Assembly (NCBI GenBank): GCA_937960755.1
Contig: CALGOL010000257.1
Location: forward strand, 1 to 7,326
Direction: 5' to 3'
Source of the DNA: an uncultured Azospirillum sp.
GTDB taxonomy: Bacteria > Pseudomonadota > Alphaproteobacteria > Azospirillales > Azospirillaceae
DNA: 7,326 bases
The notes below the pieces were generated by a model, which saw only the letters and a list, made by a program, of their open reading frames with translations, had not been told where the DNA came from and made no database searches. How positions within the stretch are numbered: the first letter of the stretch is position 1; each line of letters opens with the position of its first letter. Made by a program: the position numbers and the translations under genes. Of the stretch, positions 1 through 6,458 are shown one piece after another.

Positions 1-1095
1 GGTCCACAGCGCCACCACGTCGCCCAGCGCGTCGAAAATCGCCGCCTGGTCGGCGAAATCCTCGCCCCGCGCGCGGCACAATGCGCGCAGCTCGTCGAAG
101 CGCCGCAAACGGAACAGGCTTTCGGCGTACCACGCCAGCAACCGTCGGTCGCCGCTGCGCGCCGCCGCCGGGGCCAAGGTTTCCGCCGCTTCCGCCACCA
201 AACCGACGCGCAACAGCAAACGCCCCAAATCGTTGCGCAAGCCTTCCTCAACCGGCGCCGCCTCCGAAGCCATGCCAAGCGCGGCGCGGTAATGCTCCAG
301 CGCCTTGCGGCGCAGTTCCTGTTCACGGTTGGCGTCGAGCAGGCCGCAGAAGGCGTAGTCGTCCAGATGGCGCGCCAGCGCATGGCGGGCGGCTGCCGAT
401 TCCGGCGCGCCGTCGGCGACGCGCTCCAACTTCTGCCAGCGTTCATTGAATTCATGCTCGACGCGGGCGGTGGCGGTGGCGGCCTGCACCCGCACCGACG
501 GATCCGAATCCGCCAACCCCAGCTTGAGCGCCGGCGTGAACGAAGGGCGGAAATGCCGCGACACCAGCGCGATAACCGCCTGCTTTTGCTGCGGCGAACC
601 CACCGTCATGACGTCGGTGAAGGAATCCACCGCCGCCGCCCCGGCCCGTTCGCGCCCGGTGACGATCAATTCGTAAAGCTCCTGCGCCGGATCGTTTTCG
701 CTTTCCGGGAATAACGACAAATACCAATCATGAAAGCCGGTGGCGTAACGGCGGAACACTGCATGCGCCGCGACGCTGAGCCCAACGCATAACGGGCCGC
801 TCGGCCCTAAAAAAGCCGTGCCGATCGCCAACAAACCGGCGAAACGCTCATCAACGCGACGGCGGCGGCGGTTCAGCGTCCAGACGGCCAGCGCCGCGAC
901 GACGGCGGCGTGACCGACGCCCCAGCCGATCCAGCCGCCGGGCGACACGCCGTCAACCAGCGCCAGCATCAAGCCGGCTTCGGCGGCGAAGGCGGATAGA
1001 CAAGCGACGGCGAGTCCGGCGGCGCCGTCCCGTGGCGACTCCTCCGGCACGCCGCCATCCGTCTTTCCCGCGTCCGTTCGTCCTCCGTCCGCCAT
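1..1095 (-). CDS. Membrane-anchored HEAT/TPR-type repeat protein, PelE-like (3' end outside window)
   Basis: The frame is open from an ATG at 1095 to the window edge (365 residues, no stop), so the C-terminus is missing. Three hydrophobic segments are visible at about residues 26-48, 54-74 and 86-114, with an Arg-rich loop (76-80) between the second and third. A soluble helical part follows. Residues 162-216 look like a HEAT-type repeat (DSDPSVRVQAATATARVEHE), and 262-340 look like paired TPR helices (ALEHYRAAL, GRLLLRVGLVAEAAETL, ESLFRLRRFDELRAL). Membrane helices followed by cytoplasmic repeats is the plan of PelE, the inner-membrane scaffold of Pel polysaccharide synthesis. I infer that identity from architecture and general resemblance; a generic HEAT/TPR protein is the alternative. 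A GGAGG lies 13 bases before the ATG and AAGG lies closer. The frame stays open upstream into the GNAT gene, so the start is not forced. It follows the GNAT gene on the same strand after 77 bp and may share its transcript. Confidence 0.72.
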   Translation of the reverse strand, partial: MADGGRTDAGKTDGGVPEESPRDGAAGLAVACLSAFAAEAGLMLALVDGVSPGGWIGWGVGHAAVVAALAVWTLNRRRRRVDERFAGLLAIGTAFLGPSGPLCVGLSVAAHAVFRRYATGFHDWYLSLFPESENDPAQELYELIVTGRERAGAAAVDSFTDVMTVGSPQQKQAVIALVSRHFRPSFTPALKLGLADSDPSVRVQAATATARVEHEFNERWQKLERVADGAPESAAARHALARHLDDYAFCGLLDANREQELRRKALEHYRAALGMASEAAPVEEGLRNDLGRLLLRVGLVAEAAETLAPAAARSGDRRLLAWYAESLFRLRRFDELRALCRARGEDFADQAAIFDALGDVVALWT

Positions 1096-1172
1096 GCGGC
1101 GCCTTGCCCTCCGGCCTGGGAAATTCTGGTTAATGCAAACTTTACGAAATTTCGCCGGAACGCCCGTCGCCG

Positions 1173-1721
1173 TCAAGCGGCCGTGCGGCGGGACAGCCAT
1201 TCCGCCGCATCGACGCGAAATATCACCAGCGCGACGCGGCCGCCGTCCGGGGCGGTGCGCGACTCGATCCGCCATGGCCGGATGCCCGCCCCGGCGTAGA
1301 GCAACAGGCCGCGGGTATTGTGGGCGTAGCAATATATATCCATGTGCGGCAGGCGATGGTGCAGCAACGCCCGATCCACCATCACCCGCAACAGATATCC
1401 GCCGACGCCATGGCCCCGGCAGTTGGCCGACACCATGACGCTGCCCAGCCCGCAAGATTCCCCCGGCTTGAAGCTGCCCAAAGCGGCGAACCCCACCGGC
1501 GCTCCGCCTAACAGAAAAGTGGTGGGGTCAACCCGCAACGGCAATATCCGGCGCATTTCACTGGGCGTCAGTGGCCACACGGCGCCGTGCCAGGCGAAAA
1601 ACAGCTCCTCCGGCGTTTGGGGAAAGCCGCAAATCGCCGGAATGTCTTCGTCGCGCAAGGGACGGTGGGATAGCTGGGCGAGACCGGCGGCTTGATCGGC
1701 CGAAAAGCGTATGAGCGACAT
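1173..1721 (-). CDS. GNAT family N-acetyltransferase
   Basis: This 182-residue protein has the size and signatures of a GCN5-related N-acetyltransferase, which moves an acetyl group from acetyl-CoA to an amine. The acetyl-CoA pyrophosphate loop (motif A) is at residues 91-120, with R102, G105 and G107 forming the R-x-x-G-x-G core after the beta-strand GLGSVMVS. Motif B is at 135-147 (NTRGLLLYAGAGI), with the Asn and Tyr expected near the thiol. The N-terminal part (PLRDEDIPAICGFPQTPEELFF, about residues 21-42) matches a GNAT subgroup in which a charged start is followed by a FPQ-x-x-EELFF segment. The substrate cannot be told. The first 20 residues extend beyond the usual domain start and the ATG at 1721 has only a weak AGG before it, so a start slightly further in is possible. 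It is transcribed away from ruvX and towards the PelE-like gene. Confidence 0.88.
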   Translation of the reverse strand: MSLIRFSADQAAGLAQLSHRPLRDEDIPAICGFPQTPEELFFAWHGAVWPLTPSEMRRILPLRVDPTTFLLGGAPVGFAALGSFKPGESCGLGSVMVSANCRGHGVGGYLLRVMVDRALLHHRLPHMDIYCYAHNTRGLLLYAGAGIRPWRIESRTAPDGGRVALVIFRVDAAEWLSRRTAA

Positions 1722-1916
1722 GCCTGCGCAACCATGTGAAATAGAAGTCTAATGATTTCCCTTCTTAAGAATGATCTACATATCGGAGAATTCAACCAAG
1801 CATGCGGCGCTCGGCCGGAATGCGACAAAGTGCAGCGCCGACGGCGCGCCGACGCGGCAAAAACATCGACAAAGCCGGCGCTGGCGGCCCATGCTGGCCG
1901 CCGTATCGGGAGATCT
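1722..1916. promoter_or_regulatory. Divergent intergenic region between the GNAT gene and ruvX
   Basis: This 195-bp spacer must carry start signals for both the leftward GNAT gene and rightward ruvX. The left part (1738-1800) is AT-rich. It contains a perfect 10-bp palindrome TTCTTAAGAA at 1762-1771 and the hexamer AATGAT twice (1751-1756 and 1770-1775). The right part is GC-rich and carries a 9-bp direct repeat GCGCCGACG (1835-1843 and 1846-1854) and a hairpin before ruvX. I could not place a convincing -10/-35 pair on either strand. The ruvX frame is open back to an ATG at 1752, but the translated stretch is basic, low in complexity and unlike the RuvX family, so I treat it as untranslated. 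Confidence 0.4.
1882..1903 (+). promoter_or_regulatory. GC-rich hairpin just upstream of the ruvX ribosome binding site
   Basis: The arms GGCGGCC (1883-1889) and GGCCGCC (1896-1902) are perfect inverted complements around the 6-base loop CATGCT, and a T:G pair at 1882/1903 can extend the stem. It ends five bases before GGGAG (1908-1912), the Shine-Dalgarno sequence that supports the ATG at 1917. In mRNA it could affect access to the ribosome binding site. It has no T-tract, so it is not a terminator. In GC-rich DNA such stems also arise by chance. Confidence 0.3.
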
Positions 1917-2423
1917 ATGCGCATGTTGTTGAAGTTGGAGGAAATGCCCGCCGCCCTCGCCCCCGGCGAGCGGCTGCTGGGTTTGGACGTCGGCGAGAAG
2001 ACCGTCGGCATGGCGATTTCCGACCCGGGCCTTTCGGTGGCGTCGCCCATCGGGGTGATTCGCCGCGGCAAGATCGACGCCGACGTCGCCGCGTTGGCCA
2101 AAGCGTTCAAAGATTACGCCGTCGGCGGTCTAGTGGTGGGCTTGCCGCTGAACCTGGACGGGACCGAGGGTCCGCGCGCCCAGTCGGTGCGGGCCTTCGT
2201 CCGCAATCTGATTTACCGCAAGGAAGCCTTGGGCGGCATGGTGCGAGCGACGTTCTGGGACGAACGCATGAGCACGTCTGCGGTGCAGCGCTTTATGATT
2301 TCCGAAGCGGACATGACCCGCAAGCGCCGCGCCCAGGTGGTGGACAAGATGGCCGCCGCCTTCATCTTGCAAGGCGCGCTCGACGCGCTGCGCTACGCCG
2401 CCGCCAATGCCGAATGCGATTAA
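1917..2423 (+). CDS. ruvX: Putative pre-16S rRNA nuclease / Holliday junction resolvase homologue RuvX (YqgF)
   Basis: This is a 168-residue member of the YqgF/RuvX family, an RNase H-fold nuclease. In Escherichia coli YqgF matures the 5' end of 16S rRNA, and Holliday junction resolution has also been proposed for the family. The first catalytic strand is at residues 20-36 (LLGLDVGEKTVGMAISD, with D24). The second conserved element is VVGLPLNLDGTEGPRA (73-88). FWDERMSTSAV (113-123) carries D115 and E116, and VVDKMAAAFIL (141-151) carries D143, so all acidic active-site positions are present. I chose ATG 1917 because GGGAG stands four bases before it and the length then suits the family. ATG 1923 and ATG 1944 are possible but have worse spacing; ATG 1752 would add 55 atypical basic residues. 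The DUF502 gene follows on the same strand after 75 bp, probably as one transcription unit. Confidence 0.93.
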   Translation: MRMLLKLEEMPAALAPGERLLGLDVGEKTVGMAISDPGLSVASPIGVIRRGKIDADVAALAKAFKDYAVGGLVVGLPLNLDGTEGPRAQSVRAFVRNLIYRKEALGGMVRATFWDERMSTSAVQRFMISEADMTRKRRAQVVDKMAAAFILQGALDALRYAAANAECD

Positions 2424-2498
2424 ACCGCCCTTCCGGTTGCAGCGCGGCGCGCGGCGCCCCATGATGCGATAGGCGGAACAACACGACGTCAGGCGGCG

Positions 2499-3284
2499 AT
2501 GCGGAACGAAGACGGGCGGCGGGACGACGAATCGCGGGACGACGCGCCGGCCGCAGAGCTGATTCGACCGGCGGAGCTCATTCGACCAGCCCCTTCGCGT
2601 CCCCACCATGGCGCGCACCACGAAGGCATCAGCTTTATGGGGCGTCTGCGGGCCTATTTTCTCGCTGGCGCCCTGGTGACGGCGCCGATCGCGGTGACGA
2701 CATATCTCGGCTGGTGGTTCATCAGCTTCATCGACGGCAACATCCGGCCGCTGATACCCGCCGCCTATAACCCGGAAAACTATCTGCCGTTTTCCATCCC
2801 CGGCATCGGGCTGCTGACGGTGGTTTTGGCGCTGACGCTGGTGGGCGCTTTCGCCGCCGGCTACGTCGGCCGCTTAATGCTGCGCTTTGGCGAAGGCGTC
2901 GTAGCGCGCATGCCGGTGGTGCGCAGCGTCTACGGCGCGGTCAAGCAAATCGTCGAATCGGTATTGGCGAAAAAATCCGGCGCTTTCCGCGAAGTGGTGA
3001 TGTTGGAGTATCCGCGGCGCGGGGTGTGGTCGCTGGGCTTCGTCACCGGTCCGGCGCACCCGGAAATCCAAGAGCGTTTCGACGATGAAATGGTGCATGT
3101 CTTCATTCCTTGCGCGCCCCCCACCGCCGGGTATCTGGTGGCGGTGGCGCGCAGCGAGGTGCGGCGCATCGACATGCCGGTCGAAGACGGCTTCAAGCTG
3201 ATCGTTTCCTGCGGCATCGCCGCCGCCGGCGACAGCGGACCTCCCGCCGCCGCACCGCCTTCGACTGATAAGCCGGCGTCCTGA
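2499..3284 (+). CDS. DUF502 family membrane protein
   Basis: This 261-residue protein belongs to the DUF502 family of inner-membrane proteins, whose biochemical role is unknown. Two membrane helices are at about 53-76 (FLAGALVTAPIAVTTYLGWW) and 102-124 (GIGLLTVVLALTLVGAFAAG), joined by a loop with the family segment PLIPAAYNPENYLPFSIPG (84-102). The conserved MPVVRSVYGAVKQ follows at 138-150, then REVVMLEYPRRGVWSLGFVTG (164-184) and the FIP-x-x-P-x-x-xGY-like segment at 202-212. The C-terminal tail is Pro/Ala-rich. The first 46 residues are charged and disordered and include a duplicated hexapeptide ELIRPA (20-25, 26-31). ATG 2499 has no clear Shine-Dalgarno. ATG 2637 (residue 47, GAAGG about ten bases upstream) would start right at the family core and is the main alternative. 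The synonymous-only differences between the repeat copies favour translation from the upstream start. Confidence 0.9.
   Translation: MRNEDGRRDDESRDDAPAAELIRPAELIRPAPSRPHHGAHHEGISFMGRLRAYFLAGALVTAPIAVTTYLGWWFISFIDGNIRPLIPAAYNPENYLPFSIPGIGLLTVVLALTLVGAFAAGYVGRLMLRFGEGVVARMPVVRSVYGAVKQIVESVLAKKSGAFREVVMLEYPRRGVWSLGFVTGPAHPEIQERFDDEMVHVFIPCAPPTAGYLVAVARSEVRRIDMPVEDGFKLIVSCGIAAAGDSGPPAAAPPSTDKPAS
2556..2591 (+). repeat. Tandem 18-bp in-frame duplication encoding ELIRPA twice
   Basis: Copy 1 (2556-2573) and copy 2 (2574-2591) abut and match at 15 of 18 bases. The three differences (CTG/CTC, CCG/CCA, GCG/GCC) are all at third codon positions in the DUF502 frame and leave the peptide unchanged. This suggests the stretch is translated and the peptide is retained. 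Confidence 0.75.
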
Positions 3285-3295
3285 CGCGATCACGA

Positions 3296-6181
3296 TCAGT
3301 GCAGCGTGGCGAAGCCGCGCCACTCTGTCGCCACGCGGCTGGCGGCGTCCGCCGGCATCGGCCGGCCAATCAGATAGCCTTGCAGCCAATGGCAGCCGAA
3401 TTCAGAAAGCGCGCGTTGCTGGGCGGCGCTTTCCACCCCTTCCGCCACCACTTCAAGATCCATGTCGCGGGCGATGCGCACGATGGAATGAATCAGCCGG
3501 CTATCGTCAGCGTCGTCGGGCAGATGATCGACAAACGATTTATCCAATTTTAACACGCGAATCGGCAGGCGGCGCAAATAGTTCAGCGATGAATAGCCCG
3601 CGCCGAAATCGTCGAGCGCGATATCCAACCCAGCGGCGGCCAATTCCCGCAGTTGCGATACGCCGACGTCGTGGGCGTCCATCATCACCGATTCGGTAAT
3701 TTCCAGTTCCAGCATTGACGGGGCCGCGCCGGACTGGACGATCACTTCCAGCGCCCGCGCCGCGAAGCCGCTCTGCATCAATTGAACCACCGAGACATTG
3801 ACGCCGATTTTCAATCGACGCGGCGACAATTCGTTCAGCCGCCGCGCCATGGCGCATGCTTCCGCCAAAACCCATTCCCCCAACGGCGCGATCAAGCCGG
3901 TTTCTTCGCACGCCGGGATGAATTCCGCCGGAGAAACCAAACCCAGTTCCTCGTCGCGCCAGCGCAGCAGCGCTTCAAAGCCGCGCAACGCCCCGCTGCG
4001 CGCGTCTACCTGCGGCTGGTAGTGCAAGAAAAACGCCCGCCGCTCGATAGCGCCGCGTAAACGGTTGTGCAACCGCAGCCGATGCACCGCTAAACGGTTC
4101 ATTTCAGGGGTGAAGCGGACAAAGCCGCCGCTGCGGTCGCCTTTTGATCGATACATCGCGGTGTCGGCGTTCATCAGCAGTTCGTCAAATGATCGACCGT
4201 CTTCCGGCGCGCAGGCGACGCCGGCGCTGCAACCGACATAGAATTGCTGACCGGAGACTTCGAAAGGCGCAACGAACGCCCGACGCACCCGCCGTTCGAA
4301 AACCGCCAGATCGCGCGGCGCGTCGCAGGGTATCAGCGCAACAAACTCATCCCCTCCCAAACGCGCCAGCACGGCGTCGTCTTCCTTCAGCGCCGAGCGC
4401 AAACGTTCGGCGACGGCGACCAGCAAAGCGTCGCCCATTTTGTGACCGAACGAATCATTAATGTATTTGAAGTTGTCGAGATCGATAAAAATCAGCAATA
4501 GATTGCCGCCCGGCTCCAGCCGATGAATGGCCGCGTCGGCAAGCTGTTGCAGCTTTACGCGGTTGGGCAAGCCGGTCAAACCATCGTAATAGGCAAGATG
4601 GTCCATCAACTGCCGACGCTCCATTTCCTCCGTCACATCGGCGTAAGAGCCCGCCATGTAATAGGCGCGACCGGCGTCATCGAACAAAGCGACACCCGCG
4701 GCCTGCAACCAAACATCCTTACCGTCATCACGCACCACCCGATATGTTAATGAGTAATCTTTATCTATACCAGAAAGATAACGTTCAATTTTTTCTCTAA
4801 AAATACGACGATCATCTTTATGTACGATATTAATCCATTCTAATGACGATGTCATATTAGCGGCTTTTTTCCCAATTATACTACATACTTTACCGGAGAA
4901 TATTCTTTTATCCCTAACTATATCCCATTCCCAAATGATGTCTTGCGACGCCTCCAGCGCCAAACGGTAACGCTCCTCATTACGCCGGCTCTCTTCCCGA
5001 CTGGCCAGCAAATGGTCGTAGCTGTCGCTCAGCGCTGCTTGTATTCGTCTGCGTTGCAGAATATTGCCCCACAGCGCCGCGGCGAGCCCAGAAAGCACGA
5101 TAATGGCGGCGGAGCCGCCCGCGGCGATTTCGGGATAGGCTTCAAAGAATGTCTTACGGCGATTCGCCACCACCGCGCCTTCGGGCAGCAGGCGGTAGTC
5201 GAAGTCGAAGCGCCGCATTTGCTTGTCGTCCACGCCGATAAAATTGCCGTCTTCCGGCGGCGGCGTCCGACGCAGCGGCTCGCCGGCCAACGCGCCCAGC
5301 GCCATGTCAGCCGCCGCCTCGCCTTCCAGCGCGCCGCCACAAAGGCTGCCGCCGACAACGCCGCTACCTAATAGGTAGCTGTACGGGGTGAACACTGGCG
5401 CCTTGGACGCATCGGCGAACAGGCTGGCGAAACGCTCCGGCGGCAAGACGACGCCTTGGAAATCGCTGGCGTACGAGCCGAGTAAGACAAAAGCGTCGCG
5501 CGGCAAGCGAGCCAAGCGCTCCAACAAGGGCTCAAGCGGCAAATCGCGCAGCACCCGCAATTCTAACGGCGGCGTTGTCCGGGCGACAACTTCGCGCACT
5601 TGGCTTTCAAACGCCAAACTGGTTTCCGAACTATCGTGAACCAAATGCACAGCGTTAATTTCCGGCCGCAATCGCCGCGCCAGCTCAATCGTCCCGCGGG
5701 GATTGAGCATTTGGTAGACGCCGCCGACATCGCTTTCGCCGCCGATCAGGCCATCCGCCGAGTAGTCGAAGACGCCGGAAAAAACCACCGGCGCCGTTCG
5801 CCGCCAACTCTTTCGGGTTTCCAAGGCGAACGAAAGCGCGGCGTCGTCAGTGGTTAGTATGATGTCGGGCCCGGCGTCGCCGTAACGGCTAAGCAACAGC
5901 GCCCGGCTGGCCGCAATATTGCTTTCCGTCGGACGGCGCTTCCAGTCGAGATAAAACACGTCGATCAATGCGTCAGGCAACGCGCCGAGCAATTTTTTTT
6001 CCATCGCGCCGGACTGCTCGTCCGTCCACATGTATCCCTTATGGTAGGAATTGACGATAAGGATGGTGCGGGCCCGGCCCTGCGCCGCCGCCTCCGGCGT
6101 CCAGCCATAGCTTGCTGCACCGCAAAAAATAATAAGCGCCGCGGCGAGAAAAATTGATAAGGGCCGTATATACCGAAGCAT
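3296..6181 (-). CDS. Periplasmic-sensor PAS-GGDEF-EAL cyclic di-GMP signalling protein
   Basis: This 961-residue inner-membrane protein is built to control cyclic di-GMP. A hydrophobic N-terminus (about 6-24) is followed by a periplasmic domain (38-335) that resembles ABC-type substrate-binding proteins (RTILIVNSYHKGYMWTDEQ; DIILTTDDAA). A membrane helix (355-375), a charged linker helix (376-404) and a PAS/PAC domain (404-518) come next. The GGDEF domain (527-690) has GLTGLPNR, the metal-binding D567, N575 and an intact GGDEF at 609-613. No R-x-x-D inhibitory site stands before it (KEDDAVLARL at 599-608). The EAL domain (703-945) keeps E736-A737-L738, N795, E827, D857-D858, K878, E914 and Q934, so phosphodiesterase activity is expected. 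Both catalytic sites look intact; which prevails cannot be told. The ATG at 6181 has only a GGACGGG-type site about ten bases upstream. Base composition drops sharply at 4741-4940 inside the PAS coding region. The gene converges on DUF502, with 11 bp between stops. Confidence 0.94.
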   Translation of the reverse strand: MLRYIRPLSIFLAAALIIFCGAASYGWTPEAAAQGRARTILIVNSYHKGYMWTDEQSGAMEKKLLGALPDALIDVFYLDWKRRPTESNIAASRALLLSRYGDAGPDIILTTDDAALSFALETRKSWRRTAPVVFSGVFDYSADGLIGGESDVGGVYQMLNPRGTIELARRLRPEINAVHLVHDSSETSLAFESQVREVVARTTPPLELRVLRDLPLEPLLERLARLPRDAFVLLGSYASDFQGVVLPPERFASLFADASKAPVFTPYSYLLGSGVVGGSLCGGALEGEAAADMALGALAGEPLRRTPPPEDGNFIGVDDKQMRRFDFDYRLLPEGAVVANRRKTFFEAYPEIAAGGSAAIIVLSGLAAALWGNILQRRRIQAALSDSYDHLLASREESRRNEERYRLALEASQDIIWEWDIVRDKRIFSGKVCSIIGKKAANMTSSLEWINIVHKDDRRIFREKIERYLSGIDKDYSLTYRVVRDDGKDVWLQAAGVALFDDAGRAYYMAGSYADVTEEMERRQLMDHLAYYDGLTGLPNRVKLQQLADAAIHRLEPGGNLLLIFIDLDNFKYINDSFGHKMGDALLVAVAERLRSALKEDDAVLARLGGDEFVALIPCDAPRDLAVFERRVRRAFVAPFEVSGQQFYVGCSAGVACAPEDGRSFDELLMNADTAMYRSKGDRSGGFVRFTPEMNRLAVHRLRLHNRLRGAIERRAFFLHYQPQVDARSGALRGFEALLRWRDEELGLVSPAEFIPACEETGLIAPLGEWVLAEACAMARRLNELSPRRLKIGVNVSVVQLMQSGFAARALEVIVQSGAAPSMLELEITESVMMDAHDVGVSQLRELAAAGLDIALDDFGAGYSSLNYLRRLPIRVLKLDKSFVDHLPDDADDSRLIHSIVRIARDMDLEVVAEGVESAAQQRALSEFGCHWLQGYLIGRPMPADAASRVATEWRGFATLH
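4741..4940 (-). other. AT-rich compositional island inside the PAS-coding part of the sensor gene
   Basis: By hand count 53 of 180 bases in 4741-4920 are G or C (about 29%). The neighbouring 60-base blocks at 4681-4740 and 4981-5040 have 36 and 37 of 60. The reading frame is intact through the island, which encodes residues of about 414-481, the first two thirds of the PAS domain. Codons rare in the rest of the gene (AGA, ATA, TTA, TCA, ACA) cluster here. The edge at 4740/4741 is abrupt. Confidence 0.85.
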
Positions 6182-6368
6182 GGCGCCATCCCGTCCAAAC
6201 GCACCACATAAGCAAAGCTTAACAGAGAAACTTGGGCGCGAAAGATAAGATTCAATTAAATTTGAGATATTTATTTAAAAAATGCGCCTGTCACACTTTG
6301 ATATTTTAGATAAAAACATTAATCATGATGTTATTTGTTAAATGAATTTAATTTCGCGCATAAAGAAA

Positions 6369-6424
6369 ATAAAAAACATTCTAGGCGTACGCCACGCCGC
6401 TCAGCCGCCGGTCGGAGGCGGTTG
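6369..6424 (-). terminator. Possible terminator hairpins downstream of the FG-GAP gene
   Basis: Reading leftward, CAACCGCC (6424-6417) pairs with GGCGGCTG (6409-6402) around a 7-base loop, with one G:U pair. A second small stem, GGCGT (6398-6394) with ACGCC (6388-6384), follows and is succeeded after seven bases by TTTTTT (6376-6371) and more T-rich sequence. Placement after the FG-GAP stop codon and before the sensor gene suits a Rho-independent terminator. The stems are short and the T-run is not directly adjacent, so this is moderate at best. Confidence 0.42.
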
Positions 6425-6439
6425 AATAGCCACATCTTA

Positions 6440-6458
6440 CATATCAGATCTGTATATG
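6440..6458. promoter_or_regulatory. Quasi-palindrome with CAGATCTG core, possible operator
   Basis: The 8-bp perfect palindrome CAGATCTG (6445-6452) is flanked by CATAT (6440-6444) and ATATG (6454-6458), which are inverted complements offset by the single base T6453. The near-symmetrical 19-bp site lies between the FG-GAP stop and the sensor promoter region. It is the size of a dimeric regulator site, but no regulator is encoded in the window and the role is a guess. Confidence 0.25.

Noticed and set aside
452..727. Minus-strand open frame of 91 codons within the left-hand gene.
   Set aside because: It is a Gly/Arg/Ala-rich shadow of the longer 365-codon frame on the same strand, which has coherent membrane and repeat structure.
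1752..1916. Upstream extension of ruvX from ATG 1752 (55 extra codons).
   Set aside because: The translation is basic and unlike RuvX, no good ribosome binding site precedes it, and a well-placed GGGAG supports ATG 1917.
1568..2110. Minus-strand open frame of 180 codons spanning the GNAT start, the spacer and the start of ruvX.
   Set aside because: It overlaps two recognisable genes in other frames and its translation shows no family features; GC-rich DNA produces such long shadows.
2423..2438. Small hairpin AACCG/CGGTT right after the ruvX stop codon as a terminator.
   Set aside because: The stem is only five pairs with no T-tract, and the next gene follows closely on the same strand.
2874..3389. 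Minus-strand open frame of 171 codons across the DUF502 gene and the convergent junction.
   Set aside because: It lies antisense to DUF502 and to the sensor's 3' end in a different frame; His/Arg-rich composition is typical of a shadow.
3540..5857. Numerous open frames of 70-140 codons on both strands within the sensor gene.
   Set aside because: All overlap the 961-codon gene, whose domains are recognisable from end to end; the others lack any family signature.
6236..6359. GCGCGAAA (6236-6243) and TTTCGCGC (6352-6359) as ends of a miniature inverted-repeat element.
   Set aside because: An 8-bp inverted match is expected by chance in a few hundred bases, the inner similarity is weak, and I see no target-site duplication.
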